A stretch of 64,000 nucleotides of DNA, taken from Opitutia bacterium. GTDB taxonomy: Bacteria > Verrucomicrobiota > Verrucomicrobiia > Opitutales > Opitutaceae. A program made the translations under genes and the position numbers. The notes under the pieces were generated by a model that was not told the origin of the DNA, ran no database searches, and saw nothing but the letters and a program-made list of their open reading frames with translations. The stretch covers positions 1-64,000 of the forward strand of contig JACPIT010000001.1 in the NCBI GenBank assembly GCA_016187945.1, in the 5' to 3' direction. Shown piece after piece: positions 1 through 10,000 of the stretch (position 1 is the stretch's first letter; every line of letters starts with the position of its first letter).

Positions 1-1375
1 CGACGCCGCGCACGTCGGCCTGGCCGCCAAGCTTTCCCTCGGTGCCGACCTCGCGCGCCACGCGTGTCACTTCCGACGCGAACGAGTTCAGCTGATCCAC
101 CATCGTGTTGATGGTGTTCTTCAGCTCGAGAATTTCGCCCTTCACGTCGACGGTGATCTTCTTCGAGAGGTCGCCGTTCGCGACGGCCTTGGTGACGTCG
201 GCGATGTTGCGCACCTGTCCGGTCAAGTTGCCGGCCATCGAGTTCACGGAGTCGGTGAGATCCTTCCACGTGCCGGAGACGCCGCGCACATCGGCCTGAC
301 CGCCGAGTTTGCCTTCGGTGCCGACCTCGCGCGCCACGCGTGTCACTTCGGAGGCGAACGAGTTGAGCTGGTCGACCATCGTGTTGACCGTGTTCTTCAA
401 CTCGAGAATTTCGCCTTTAACGTCGACGGTGATTTTTTTCGAGAGGTCGCCGTTAGCCACGGCGGTCGTCACCGCGGCGATGTTGCGCACCTGCGACGTC
501 AAGTTACCCGCCATGAAATTTACGTTGTCGGTGAGATCCTTCCATGTGCCGGCGACGCCGGGCACGTCGGCCTGACCTCCGAGTTTGCCTTCGGTGCCGA
601 CTTCGCGCGCCACGCGCGTCACTTCGGAAGCGAACGAGTTGAGCTGGTCGACCATCGTGTTGATGGTGTTCTTCAACTCGAGGATTTCGCCGCGCACATC
701 GACGGTGATCTTTTTCGAGAGATTGCCGTTCGCGACGGCCGTGGTGACGGTCGCGATGTTGCGCACCTGTGCGGTGAGATTGCCGGCCATTGAGTTCACC
801 GAGTCGGTCAAATCCTTCCACGTGCCGGCGACGCCGGGCACCTGCGCCTGGCCGCCGAGCTTGCCCTCGGTGCCGACCTCGCGGGCGACGCGCGTCACTT
901 CGGAGGCGAAGGACGAGAGCTGGTCGACCATGATGTTCACCGTTTTCGCGATGCGCAAAAACTCGCCCTCGAGCGGGCGGCCCTGGATTTCGAGGGCCAT
1001 GCTCTGCGACAGGTCGCCCTTCGCGACGGCGCCGATGACGCGAGCCATCTCGGAGGTCGGATGCACGAGGTCGTTGACGAGCGAGTTGACCGACGAGATG
1101 GCGTCCTGCCACGCGCCGGAAACTTTGCCGATGTTGGCGCGCTGCGAAATCTGGCCCTGTTTGCCGACGTTCTGGCTGATGCGGTCGAGTTCCTGGACGA
1201 GGCGCTGGTTAATTTCGACCAGCGCGTTGAACTCTTCGGCAATGTCGCCGTCGGCGCCTTTCAAGCCTGGGGCCATCCGCACGGAGAAGTCGCCGCGACG
1301 GAGGCTGGAGAGAGCGTTGGCGAGTTGCTTCCTATCAAGCCGTCGTGCGGGCGGCGGGATCGTGACCGAGACCAT
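1..1375 (-). CDS. Multi-HAMP sensor (hybrid) histidine kinase, N-terminal part, truncated by window edge
   Basis: An open frame runs from an ATG at 1375 off the left edge (about 458 residues visible). The translation opens with a short segment containing [10 protein letters not shown], then repeated HAMP-type units with motifs such as [35 protein letters not shown] and [18 protein letters not shown]. These are typical of very long cytoplasmic hybrid kinases with tandem HAMP domains followed by GAF, histidine-kinase and receiver domains; the catalytic part is not in the window. No membrane segment is visible. The units repeat with a period of exactly 92 residues. No strong ribosome binding site precedes the ATG, so a start slightly upstream is possible. 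Family assignment is firm; ligand and partner regulator are unknown. Confidence 0.85.
   Translation of the reverse strand, partial: MVSVTIPPPARRLDRKQLANALSSLRRGDFSVRMAPGLKGADGDIAEEFNALVEINQRLVQELDRISQNVGKQGQISQRANIGKVSGAWQDAISSVNSLVNDLVHPTSEMARVIGAVAKGDLSQSMALEIQGRPLEGEFLRIAKTVNIMVDQLSSFASEVTRVAREVGTEGKLGGQAQVPGVAGTWKDLTDSVNSMAGNLTAQVRNIATVTTAVANGNLSKKITVDVRGEILELKNTINTMVDQLNSFASEVTRVAREVGTEGKLGGQADVPGVAGTWKDLTDNVNFMAGNLTSQVRNIAAVTTAVANGDLSKKITVDVKGEILELKNTVNTMVDQLNSFASEVTRVAREVGTEGKLGGQADVRGVSGTWKDLTDSVNSMAGNLTGQVRNIADVTKAVANGDLSKKITVDVKGEILELKNTINTMVDQLNSFASEVTRVAREVGTEGKLGGQADVRGV
15..1118 (-). repeat. 276-bp tandem coding repeat (HAMP units)
   Basis: The same landmark (tcggcctg and its variants) recurs at 15, 291, 567 and about 843, a period of exactly 276 bp or 92 codons. 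The three left-most copies are nearly identical; the fourth is more diverged. The repetition is explained by HAMP-domain duplication in the sensor kinase and is not a CRISPR array. Confidence 0.85.
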
Positions 1376-1563
1376 GGGCAGGAGGAGTTTTGGCGCGTGA
1401 CGCCGGACGAAGAGCCGGACGCGTCGCGTGGCCGTTTCAGGAAAACAGGGCTGGCGTCGGAATGAAACGCGCGGACCCGAGCGCAAGGGAAGCCGAATGG
1501 CCGCGGAACTTCCCGGTGCTGGCCTAGGAACGTCGCCTATACCCCTCCGGGCGATCTCCGATA
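1376..1563. other. Intergenic gap between the sensor kinase and the ABC permease genes
   Basis: 188 bp with no gene. No convincing terminator for the yjfF end and no clear promoter for the sensor kinase were seen. Confidence 0.4.
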
Positions 1564-2535
1564 CTACGTGCCGCGGGCAAACGGGACGCGGACGCGCTGC
1601 AGCAGCACGAATGCGAGTAGCAGCGCGCCCACGACGATCCGCATCCACCACGAGCTGAGACGCCCGTCGAAGAGGATGGCGGCTTGGATCGTGCCGAAAA
1701 TCAGCATGCCGAGCACGGTGCCGAAAATGTGTCCGCGTCCGCCACGCAAGAGCGTGCCGCCGATCACGACGACCGCGATCGCGTCGAGTTCGAGGCCGAT
1801 GCCCATGCTCGGGTTGCCGGAGCCGGTGTAGAGCGTCGCGACGACGCCCGCGAGCGCCGCGCAAGCGCCGTTGAGCGCGTAGACGGCGACGCGCGTCTTG
1901 CCGACTGGCAAGCCCATGAGCGTGGCGGATTGCTCGTTGCCGCCGATCGCGAAAAGCGTGCGCCCGAACTTCGTGTGATGCGCGAGCACGTAGCCCGCGA
2001 GCATCACCGCGGCGGCGATGAGCACCGTCGACGGCAGACCGACCGGCCCGAGCGTCAGCTCAAACGCCGAGAGACCGTCATACCACGGATGCGTGATGCC
2101 GACCGACTCTGTGTTCAACCAGAACGCCGCGCCACGCATGAAGAACATGCCCGCGAGCGTCACGAGAAACGCAGGCAGTTTGAAGAGCTGCATCAGCAGT
2201 CCCATGCCCGCTCCGAAGACGAGACCGATGGCCACCGCCGCCGTCCACGCGAGCCACGGCGCGACGCCGTGCCCGCCGATGAGCGTGGCCGTGAAGATCG
2301 ACGAGAAGCCGATCACCGAGCCGACCGACAGGTCGATGCCGCCCGCGACAATGACGAGCGTCATGCCGATGGCGGTGATCGCGAGAAAGGCGTTGTCGGC
2401 GATCAAATTCACCGCGAGCCGCGTCGAGAAAAAGCCGTCGTAGAGGCACGACGCGGTGACGAAGAGCGCGGCGAAGATAAGCCCCGTGACGAATAGCGGC
2501 GAGGCGAGCAGACGCTTGAAAACATTGGGTTTCAC
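1564..2535 (-). CDS. yjfF: Sugar ABC transporter permease YjfF-like
   Basis: Inner-membrane permease of a carbohydrate-uptake-type-2 ABC importer, 323 residues. It has multiple hydrophobic helices and the family motifs [42 protein letters not shown] and [16 protein letters not shown], closely resembling E. coli YjfF of the galactofuranose importer. An ATG-initiated frame begins upstream at 2604, but the likely start is GTG at 2535: it overlaps the TGA of the preceding permease gene (GTGA) and is preceded by a good AAAGGAGG ribosome site about 8 bp upstream. It is the last gene of the ytfQRT-yjfF order. The substrate may be galactofuranose or another sugar; the sequence does not decide. Confidence 0.9.
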   Translation of the reverse strand: MKPNVFKRLLASPLFVTGLIFAALFVTASCLYDGFFSTRLAVNLIADNAFLAITAIGMTLVIVAGGIDLSVGSVIGFSSIFTATLIGGHGVAPWLAWTAAVAIGLVFGAGMGLLMQLFKLPAFLVTLAGMFFMRGAAFWLNTESVGITHPWYDGLSAFELTLGPVGLPSTVLIAAAVMLAGYVLAHHTKFGRTLFAIGGNEQSATLMGLPVGKTRVAVYALNGACAALAGVVATLYTGSGNPSMGIGLELDAIAVVVIGGTLLRGGRGHIFGTVLGMLIFGTIQAAILFDGRLSSWWMRIVVGALLLAFVLLQRVRVPFARGT

Positions 2536-3548
2536 GCCACGCCTCCTTTCCGGCCGAAGACGCCGCGCAAGCGCGCGCGGAGTTCTTCCGACTGAATCAG
2601 GCACACCGCGACGATCACGATCGCCTTCGGCACCGGCGCGATCGCAGGCGGCACACCGCGATAATACATCGTGGTCGCGAGCGTCTGGATGAGGACGCTA
2701 CCGAGGAACGTGCCGAGCAACGTGAAGCGTCCGCCGGTGAGCGCGGTGCCGCCGACCACGACCGCGAAGATCGCGTCGAGTTCGGCGTTTTCGCCGGCGC
2801 GGTTGGCGTCGGCCGCGCGGATGTTGGCAGCGGTCAGCGCCCCGACGAAGCCGGCGCACACGCCGCAGAACACGTAAGTCAGCGCCTTGATGCGCTCGGC
2901 GGAAAGGCCGACGAAGCGGCTGGCGGTTTCATTGTCACCGACCGCCTCGATGAAGAGTCCGGCGGCGGTTTTCCGCAGGAAGAAATGCGTCGCGAGAAAC
3001 GCCGCCGCGACGAGCAGCGGCGCTACCGGCAGACCGAGCAGATAACCGTTCGCGAGAAACTCGAAGCCCGCGTGCGAAAAGATGATCACTTGTCCGCCGG
3101 AAATGAGCTGCGCGATACCGCGGCCCGCGACCATCAGGATCAACGTGGCGACGATCGGTTGCAGGCCGATACGCGCGACGAGCACGCCGTTGATACCGCC
3201 CGCCAGCGCGCCGACGCCGAGAGCCGCGAGGAGCGTGAGGACGAGCCCGCCGCCTTGGCCGAGCACGAGGGCGCAGACGGCGCCCGCGATCGCGACGACC
3301 GAACCGACCGAGAGATCGACACCACCGGTCGCGATGACGAGCGTCATGCCGAGGGCTAGGAGCGTCGTGCGCGAGCCTTGAAGCAAGATGTCGATCGGCA
3401 CGCCGTAGAGGTGTCCGTCGCGCCAGCCGAGTTTCAGAAAAGCGGAGTCTGCGAATAAATTCACCGCGAGGAGCGCAACGATGCCGGCCAGCAGCCACGC
3501 GTGGTGACGCAGGTTCGAGCCGGAGGAGGTGGGGCGGGCGTTACTCAT
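2532..3548 (-). CDS. ytfT: Sugar ABC transporter permease YtfT-like
   Basis: First permease of the importer, 338 residues, with many hydrophobic segments. The sequence includes DGHLYGVPIDILLQGSRTT, LALGMTLVIATGGVDLSVG and AIFAVVVGGTALTGGRF, characteristic of YtfT. The open frame extends upstream to 3941, but that part is out-of-frame shadow of the ATPase gene. The start is ATG at 3548, which overlaps the ATPase stop (ATGAGTAA), implying translational coupling. It should pair with the YjfF-like permease to form the heterodimeric channel. Confidence 0.9.
   Translation of the reverse strand: MSNARPTSSGSNLRHHAWLLAGIVALLAVNLFADSAFLKLGWRDGHLYGVPIDILLQGSRTTLLALGMTLVIATGGVDLSVGSVVAIAGAVCALVLGQGGGLVLTLLAALGVGALAGGINGVLVARIGLQPIVATLILMVAGRGIAQLISGGQVIIFSHAGFEFLANGYLLGLPVAPLLVAAAFLATHFFLRKTAAGLFIEAVGDNETASRFVGLSAERIKALTYVFCGVCAGFVGALTAANIRAADANRAGENAELDAIFAVVVGGTALTGGRFTLLGTFLGSVLIQTLATTMYYRGVPPAIAPVPKAIVIVAVCLIQSEELRARLRGVFGRKGGVA
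2537..2552 (-). promoter_or_regulatory. Ribosome binding site deciding the GTG start of yjfF
   Basis: Read on the minus strand, GGAAAGGAGGCGTGGC lies directly upstream of the GTG at 2535, with AAAGGAGG at good spacing. It supports the internal GTG over the upstream ATG at 2604. Confidence 0.65.
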
Positions 3549-5079
3549 GGCCGGACATGACGCGCATGAGTTTCGCGGTGGTGAGCTCGGCGCCGGCGGG
3601 GACTTCGCCCGCGAGGCGGCGCTCGCGCATGACGAGCACGCGGCCGCAGGTGCGGACGATGGACTCGATTTCTGAAGAGATGAGCAACACCGACAGACCT
3701 TGCGCGCGGAGCTGCTCGACGAGCGCTTCGATTTCGGCCTTCGCGCCGACGTCGATGCCGCGCGTCGGTTCGTCGAGGATGATGAACTCGGGTTGCGTCG
3801 CGAGCCAGCGGGCGAGGAGCACCTTCTGCTGGTTGCCGCCGGAGAGATTCTTGATCGGCGTTTCCGCGTCGGCGGTCTTGATGCGCAACGCGGCGACGTA
3901 GTGCGCGCAGAGTTTGTCCTGCTCGGCGCGGCTGAGCGCACGCCAGAGGCCTTGCTTGGCTTGCAACGCGACGATCAGGTTCTCGCGGACGGAAAGGTTG
4001 GGCAGGATGCCCTCGGTCTTGCGGTCCTCGGAGCAGAACGCGAAGCCGAGTTTCACGGCGTCGCGCGGGCTGGCGATGCGCACGGCGGCGCCTTTGTGCT
4101 GGAGGGTGCCGGCGTCGGCGCGGTCGATGCCGAAGAGCAGGCGCGCGGTCTCGGTGCGGCCGGAACCGAGCAGGCCCGCGAGGCCGGTGACTTCGCCGCG
4201 GCGCAGGGAGAAACTGGCGGACTGCACGGCGCCGCGCCGCGCGAGAGCGGAGGCTTCGAGCAGCGGCGCGCCACCGGTCGCGGCGGTCGGTGTGGGGCCG
4301 TCGGTGCGGCCAGCTTCGTCTTTCACCTCGTGGCCGAGCATGTGGCTGACGAGTTGCAGGCGCGGCAATTCAGCGGCGGGAAACTCGCCGACGAGCTGGC
4401 CGTTGCGCAGGACGGTGATGCGATCGCTGAGCGCGTAAACCTGGTCAAGGAAATGCGTGACGAAGACGATGCCGAGGCCTTGCGCGCGGAGCTGGCGCAT
4501 CACGTCGAAGAGTTCCGCGACTTCCTTTTCGTCGAGACTGGCCGTCGGCTCGTCGAGCACGAGCAGGCGCGCCTTCAGGTCGAGCGCGCGGGCGATGGCG
4601 ACCATTTGCTGGAGCGCGACGGAGAGCGAGCCGAGCTCGGCGTCGACGTCGCATTCGATCTCTAGTCGCGCGAGCGCCTCGCGGGCGTGGCGGCGCAGCG
4701 CGCGCCAGTTGATGAAACCGAAGCGGCCGGGCTGGCGCCCGAGGCCGATGTTTTCCGCGACAGAAAGCGACGGGATCAGGTTCACCTCTTGGTAAACCGT
4801 GCTGATGCCGGCCTGTTCGGCGTCCTTCGGCGACGATGGCGTGAGGCGCTGGCCGGCGAGCGTGATCGTGCCGTCGTCGGGCGTGTGGACTCCCGTGAGA
4901 ACCTTGATGAGCGTCGACTTGCCCGCGCCGTTCTCGCCCATGAGCGCGTGGATCTCGCCCGCGCGCACGGCGAAATCGACGCCGCTCAGCGCGGTGACGC
5001 CGCGGAAGCGTTTGGTGACTCCCCGAAGGGCTAGAAGCGGAGCGGACTCAGGCAAGGGAGGAGCGGGGAGAAGTAACAA
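3541..5079 (-). CDS. ytfR: Sugar ABC transporter ATP-binding protein YtfR-like (tandem ATPase domains)
   Basis: Two fused ABC ATPase domains, 512 residues, the usual layout for ribose/galactofuranose-type importers. The first domain has Walker A GENGAGKST (residues 48-56) and Walker B LLVLDEP (172-178). The second has the degenerate Walker A (GLLGSGRTE) typical of the family, LSGGNQQKVLLARWL and FIILDEPTRGIDVG. No ATG occurs before residue 47, so initiation must use a non-ATG codon. TTG at 5079 (used here) or TTG at 5055 are the candidates; an in-frame TGA lies just upstream of 5079. The 5079 TTG is part of the CTTG/CAAG repeat array between this gene and ytfQ. Confidence 0.9.
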   Translation of the reverse strand: MLLLPAPPLPESAPLLALRGVTKRFRGVTALSGVDFAVRAGEIHALMGENGAGKSTLIKVLTGVHTPDDGTITLAGQRLTPSSPKDAEQAGISTVYQEVNLIPSLSVAENIGLGRQPGRFGFINWRALRRHAREALARLEIECDVDAELGSLSVALQQMVAIARALDLKARLLVLDEPTASLDEKEVAELFDVMRQLRAQGLGIVFVTHFLDQVYALSDRITVLRNGQLVGEFPAAELPRLQLVSHMLGHEVKDEAGRTDGPTPTAATGGAPLLEASALARRGAVQSASFSLRRGEVTGLAGLLGSGRTETARLLFGIDRADAGTLQHKGAAVRIASPRDAVKLGFAFCSEDRKTEGILPNLSVRENLIVALQAKQGLWRALSRAEQDKLCAHYVAALRIKTADAETPIKNLSGGNQQKVLLARWLATQPEFIILDEPTRGIDVGAKAEIEALVEQLRAQGLSVLLISSEIESIVRTCGRVLVMRERRLAGEVPAGAELTTAKLMRVMSGHE

Positions 5080-5171
5080 GGATCAAGGGACAAGTATCAA
5101 GAGGACCGCGCGGACCGCCGAGTTCTTGTAACTTGTAACTTGTAACTTGGAACTTGTCACTTGCCACTTGG
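5071..5171. repeat. Oppositely oriented CAAG / CTTG repeat array between ytfQ and ytfR
   Basis: The plus strand shows spaced CAAG words on the left (5077-5100: caagga, caaggg, caagta, caag). On the right, from about 5124 to 5171, there is a 7-8 bp tandem repeat of aacttgt, aacttgt, aacttgg, aacttgt, cacttgc, cacttgg. The two halves are roughly inverse complements around a GC-rich centre (ccgcgcggaccg), so the transcript could fold into an imperfect stem-loop. It lies in the gap after the binding-protein gene and contains the TTG start of ytfR. Confidence 0.7.
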
Positions 5172-5191
5172 CGCGGTGCGTAGCGCAGCGC

Positions 5192-6124
5192 TCAGTATTG
5201 GCGCGTCGGGAGCGCCGTGGCGGCGTTGGTCGCGTCGAAGAGTTCGTCCTTGTTGAAGGCCTTCTTCGGAACGGATTCGCCGGCGAGGATCTTCGCGACG
5301 GTGTCGTAGACCTTCGGGCCGAAGAGCGGGTTGCACTCGACGGTGCAGTTGAGGCGACCGTCAGCGACGGCCTTCACGGCCTCGCAAATCGCGTCGATGC
5401 TGACGATGACGATGTCCTTGCCGGGCTTGAGGCCGGCTTCCTCGATGGCTTGCGCGGCGCCGAGCGCCATGTCGTCGTTGTGCGCGTAGACGATCTGGAT
5501 GGCTTTGCCGTGTTTCTTGAGGAACGCCTCCATGACCTGCTTGCCGCCGCTGCGCTCGAAGTTGCCGCTCTGCGAGTCGATGATCTTGAGGTCGGGATAA
5601 TTCTTCAGCGCGTCGGCGAAGGCCTTGCGGCGCTCGTTGGCCGGCGCGGAGCCGGGCGTGCCCTGGAGTTCGACGATGGAGCCTTTGCCTCCCGTGTGCT
5701 TCGCGAGCCAATCGGCGGCCATGCGGCCTTCCTCGTAGAAATCGGAGCCGATGAAACAGGCGAACAGCGACTCGTCGGCGGTCGCGATGTTGCGGTCGGT
5801 GAGGATCACCGGAATCTTCGCGCGCTTGGCCTCGCGGAGCACGGGGTCCCAGCCGGTCTCGACGATCGGGGCGATGACGATGGCGTCGACGCCTTGGGTG
5901 ATGAACGAGCGGACGGCGCGGATCTGGTTCTCCTGCTTGCCTTGGGCGTCGGAGAACTTGAGTTCGATGCCGCGCTTCGTCGCCTCGGACTTCATCGATT
6001 CGGAGTTGGCCGTGCGCCACGCGCTCTCGGCGCCGGTTTGGGCGAAGCCGATGCGGAGCGGTTTGGCAGCGAGCACGAGCGGCAGCGCCAGCGCGGCCAG
6101 GAAGACAGTGCGGAGGGATTTCAT
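5192..6124 (-). CDS. ytfQ: Periplasmic sugar-binding protein YtfQ-like
   Basis: Substrate-binding protein of the ABC importer, 310 residues. It begins with an Sec-type signal peptide (MKSLRTVFLAALALPLVLAA) and continues with a type-I periplasmic-binding fold: RIGFAQTGAESAWRTAN, the DGI-type QGVDAIVIAPIVETGW, VILTDRNI, CFIGSDFYEEGRMAAD and YAHNDDMALGA. The frame is open further upstream to 6235, but the ATG at 6124 gives a clean signal peptide and overlaps the preceding stop (ATGA). Close resemblance to YtfQ suggests furanose-type sugars; exact ligand unknown. Likely the most abundant product of its operon. Confidence 0.9.
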   Translation of the reverse strand: MKSLRTVFLAALALPLVLAAKPLRIGFAQTGAESAWRTANSESMKSEATKRGIELKFSDAQGKQENQIRAVRSFITQGVDAIVIAPIVETGWDPVLREAKRAKIPVILTDRNIATADESLFACFIGSDFYEEGRMAADWLAKHTGGKGSIVELQGTPGSAPANERRKAFADALKNYPDLKIIDSQSGNFERSGGKQVMEAFLKKHGKAIQIVYAHNDDMALGAAQAIEEAGLKPGKDIVIVSIDAICEAVKAVADGRLNCTVECNPLFGPKVYDTVAKILAGESVPKKAFNKDELFDATNAATALPTRQY

Positions 6125-7035
6125 GGGGGAGAGTGGGGTTGAAAGACCTGCTTCAGGAACGAGACGTTCGCAGTAAAATTGTAGCGGACATCGGTTGCAC
6201 GTGCGGCGTTCCTTGACCGTTCGATAACCAGCCAACCACGCCAGCCGATTTCGTCGAGCGTGCGTTTGATCGCCGGCAAATCCACCTGCGGGTCCTGCTC
6301 GAGCCAGTGGCCGTCGGTGTTCGAGGCGTGGATCTGCACGATGCGGTCGCGGCTGAGCGCGCGTAGTTCGGCGTGGATGTCACGGCCGTTCTGAAGCGCG
6401 TTGGCGAAGTTAAAGTAACTCTTGATTGCCGGGGAACCGATTTCGTCGAGCAGCGCGGCTTCGGCGTGGGCGTCGAGCGACGTCTCGATTCCGATCACGA
6501 CGCTGGCTTTCGCGGCGCGCGCGCCAGCATCTCGCAGGCGAGCGACAACGGTCGGGCGCAGCTCGGGGCGTTTCGCGAGGTCGCCTTGCACGCCGAGCGG
6601 CAGAAAGAGCACGCGCACGCCGAGCGCTCTGGCGGTGTCGATCGCGTCCTGCACCATGCGATCGACGCCGTCGCGTTCCGCGAACGACTGCGCATAGAAG
6701 CCGGACAGCGCGATCGAGCAGATCTGGAGGTCGTAGCGTTTCGCCTCGGCGAGAAACTGCGTGCGCACGGTCGGATCGCCGAGTTTGCTGTCGAACGTCG
6801 GCCGGTTGCCGAGGCCGCCCATATCGACCTCCACGCCATCAGCGCCGAGTTCGCGGGCGAGCTTGAACGCCCCGAGTTTCTGGCGCTTGAGAATCATCCA
6901 GTCGCAGACGCCGACGCGGTAAGTGGGCGCGGGACTGGAGGCGGGCGCGTCGGCGGAGAAACCACTGATGGTCACTAATGAGACACTAATGAACAGCAGG
7001 ATTAGTGAGGTTTTAGTGACGATTAGTGGTTTCAT
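6121..7035 (-). CDS. Secreted sugar phosphate isomerase/epimerase-like TIM-barrel protein
   Basis: 304 residues with an N-terminal signal peptide (about 28 residues) followed by a xylose-isomerase-like TIM barrel: YRVGVCDWMILKR, LGADGVEVDMGG, ICSIALSGFYAQSF, VVIGIETSLDAHAE, IVQIHASNTDGHWLEQ and GWRGWLVIERS. Such exported relatives are common in Verrucomicrobiota and Planctomycetota glycan loci, but their reaction is usually unknown. The TGA overlaps the ytfQ ATG (ATGA) and the gene starts 9 bp after the GH2 stop, so it belongs to the same operon. Its signal-peptide codons are made of a low-GC ATTAGTG/CACTAAT repeat, unlike the GC-rich rest of the gene. Confidence 0.8.
   Translation of the reverse strand: MKPLIVTKTSLILLFISVSLVTISGFSADAPASSPAPTYRVGVCDWMILKRQKLGAFKLARELGADGVEVDMGGLGNRPTFDSKLGDPTVRTQFLAEAKRYDLQICSIALSGFYAQSFAERDGVDRMVQDAIDTARALGVRVLFLPLGVQGDLAKRPELRPTVVARLRDAGARAAKASVVIGIETSLDAHAEAALLDEIGSPAIKSYFNFANALQNGRDIHAELRALSRDRIVQIHASNTDGHWLEQDPQVDLPAIKRTLDEIGWRGWLVIERSRNAARATDVRYNFTANVSFLKQVFQPHSPP
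6973..7028. repeat. CACTAAT / ATTAGTG heptamer repeat forming a signal-peptide region
   Basis: Five copies of the heptamer occur: cactaat at 6973 and 6984, attagtg at 7001, tttagtg at 7012 and attagtg at 7022, with a degenerate cactgat at about 6963. The two orientations face each other. All lie inside the coding region for the signal peptide of the TIM-barrel protein and give a local AT-rich island. Confidence 0.7.
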
Positions 7036-7044
7036 TCTGGTTCG

Positions 7045-10000
7045 TCAGTTCGCGCGGAGGGACTCGATGCGGATGTCCGCGGCGGTGAGCGTCAGCGCGA
7101 CGGTGTAGTCGCCGGCGTTCATGCCGATGCCTTCGATGCGCACCTCGCGCGTTTCGCCGGGGCGCGTGGTGGGCAGGCGCACGAGGCGGTGCGCGACGAG
7201 CGAGCCGTCGGACGCGAGCACGCGGAACTCGATGTCGCGCGTCTCGCCGGGATTGGCGTAGCGCAGCGCGAAGTCGTGGTTGCCGCCGAGACCGAGCTGG
7301 ATGGTCCACGAGAGTTCGGCGCCTTTGCGAGTCGCGGCTTCGGCCGCGTAGGTCTGCCAACGAGCGGAGTCGTCGGTAACGCTGCCGAGCGACGGCGTCC
7401 GCGCCGGCGCGACCGGAGTGAGTTGTTGTGGGCGCGGAGGTTTGGCGGAGGGATCGCGCGTGGCGATCGCGATGGCGGAGATCACGGCTTGGTAGGAAGC
7501 GACCCGAGGGAAAGAAACCACGAGGCGACCGCTCTGCGCGCGGGCGGTGAGCACTTTCTTCACGGCGTGCGCGTAACCGGCCTCGGCCCAGAGATCGACA
7601 TCGCGCAGCAGCGTCTCGCCGTTCACGGCCACGTCGAACAAGCGCCAGCCCTTCGCGTCGCCGCCCCCGCGGCCATACCACGGTTCGGCGAAGTAGAGTT
7701 CGACGCGGTGCTCGCCGTCGGGCACGGCGAACTCGTAGCGGAGTTTCTCGCGGCCGTAGCGGTAGGTTTGAAAGAGCGTCTCGTCGCGCGTGCCGCGGAT
7801 CGGTTCGTAGCAATCGCGCTGACTGCCGAAGCGCGGCGGCAACTCGGGATAATCCGCGGCCCACGAGTGCGAGCCCCAGGTGTCGGCTGAGGATGGGGGC
7901 GCTGGATCGGGGTGGAACGCGTTGACCTCAACGCGTTCTGAGCGCGTTAGGGTCAACGCGCTCCACCTTAGATCGCGATCGGCGAACCAAGTTTGCCCGT
8001 GCGAGTCGACAAAGTCGGGGCCTCCGCAGTTCACGTGGTAGAGGTAGTTCCAGCCGAGCTCGCCGCACGTCGATACGGTTTCGGGACCGACGAGCGCGGC
8101 GTGCTCGGCGGCGGGAGCGGGCGGCAGGTTGCGAAGGTAGATCGCATCGCGCGCGACGGTTTTGCCGGCGACGCGGCCTTCGGCGTAGAGGAGGTTTGTT
8201 GCGATCTCGACGTCGTCCCAACGGAACGGGGCGCCGGGGCCGCCCTGCTTGCGGACGCCGAGCGAGCGCGTGCCGAAGCCGTTGAAGAGTTCGACCTCGT
8301 CGCAGTTCGAGTAGACTTCGAGGCCCCGTTTCACGCCGGGCGCGTCCCAGCGGTCGGGCCAGGTGTGCGAGACGATATAAACCACCGGGTCCGTCTTCGG
8401 CGCGTAGCTCGCGCGGTAGAGGAAGAACGCGTCGGTGGGCTCGCCCCAGAGTGTGAGCAGGCCTTTGTTGTTGGCGGGGCCGAGGCGGTCGAGTTCGGCC
8501 CAGCCGTCGGCGCCTTGCTGGCCTTTCGAGCCGATGGCGCGTCCGGGATTTTCATGCGTGGCGAAGAGCCAGTGAAAATGCCCGGGCACTTCGGTGCGCA
8601 CGGATTCGGCGAGGCGGATCTTCGTCGCGAGCAAGGCATCGGCGCGCGACTCGCTGCGCACGCCGTCGGCGACGAAGCCACCCTCTGAGTGCAGACCGAG
8701 GCTGCGCCACGCGCCGTATTCGCCGATGAGGCGCTGGCGGCGCAGGTCGGCCGCGTAGTCAGCGGGATCGCCGCCGTAGGTGCCGGACCAGTTTTGCGGG
8801 ACGTTCCAGTCCGTGCCCTTGCCGCTGTTGCAGGTCGTGACGAGGCGCTGCGACGACGTCGTCGGGTCGAGTTCGCGAATCAGCGCCACGCACTCGGCGG
8901 CGAAATCCGCGGGCAACTTGCTCTCGTTGGCGAGGCCCCAGAGGACGAGCGACGGGCTGTTGCGGCGCTCGCGCACCCACTCGCGGAGGAGCTGCTTGAA
9001 ATTCGCGCGGAACGCCGGCGTATCGAACCAGATTTGCGCGGCGAACTGCGGCCACCACAGCACGCCTTCGCGGTCCCAGTAGTCCTGATAGCGGAGGTTG
9101 TGCGGCTGATGCGCGTCGCGGAAGGCGTTGAAACCGGCGGCGCGAATCTGCCGGACGCGCGCGCGAATTTGTTCGGCGCCGAACGCGTGCGACGCGCCGA
9201 GGTTGTGCTCGTATTCGCAGGTGCCGTTGATGAAGGCCGGCTTTCCGTTGAGCAGGAAAGGCGCGGGCAGTGGCGCGTCGGGCGCGGGCCAGTGGATGGT
9301 GCGGATGCCGAAGGGAGTCTCGACGCGGTCGAGCACGCGATCGCCGTCGCGGATTTCGGTGATAAGGCGGTAGAGTCGCGGGTGTTCGAGCGACCACAGC
9401 TGCGCGGTGGCGAGATTGAGGTCGGACGAAAACGTGGCGGCGTCGCGAATCGTCTGCGTGCCGCGATCGTTCAGCACCGGTCGGCCGTCGGGATCGACGA
9501 TGGTGTGCGTCACCGTGAGCGCGCGTTCGGCGCCGTAATTGCGCACCTCGGTGTGGACGTGCAGCGGCGCGCCGTGCTCGCCGGCGTTCGCGTCGTTCCA
9601 GACGTGAATGCCGAACGGCTCCACGCGCACGTCGTTCGTCGTGACGAGCGTGACCGGACGAAAAATACCCATCGGCTGGCTGCCCTCGGAAAATCCGGGC
9701 GCGGTCGAGCAGCCGCCGCAAACCCAGGGTAGATCGGTGATGCCGGCGGGATGATCGGCACGGACGGCGAGGACGTTGCCCGCGCCGACGTGCACGAGAT
9801 CGGTGACGTCGAGCGTGAACGTGGTGCGTCCGCCGGCGTGTTGGCCGGCGAGCCTTCCGTTCACCCAGACGGCGGCGTAGGAGCCGACGCCCTCGAAAAA
9901 CAGAAACACGCGTCGACCGCTCTCGCTCGCGGGCACGTCGAAACTGCGGCGATACCACGCGACGCCGTGACGGTTGCCGTGCCCGAGTCGGCGCAGGCCG

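Noticed and set aside
15-1118. Regularly spaced repeats that could be taken for a CRISPR array or satellite
   Set aside because: The period is 276 bp, the units are coding throughout and translate to HAMP domains.
2532-3941. A 469-codon frame with the YtfT permease at its end
   Set aside because: The first 131 codons are a Ser/Arg-rich out-of-frame reading of the ATPase gene; the permease starts at 3548 with a stop/start overlap.
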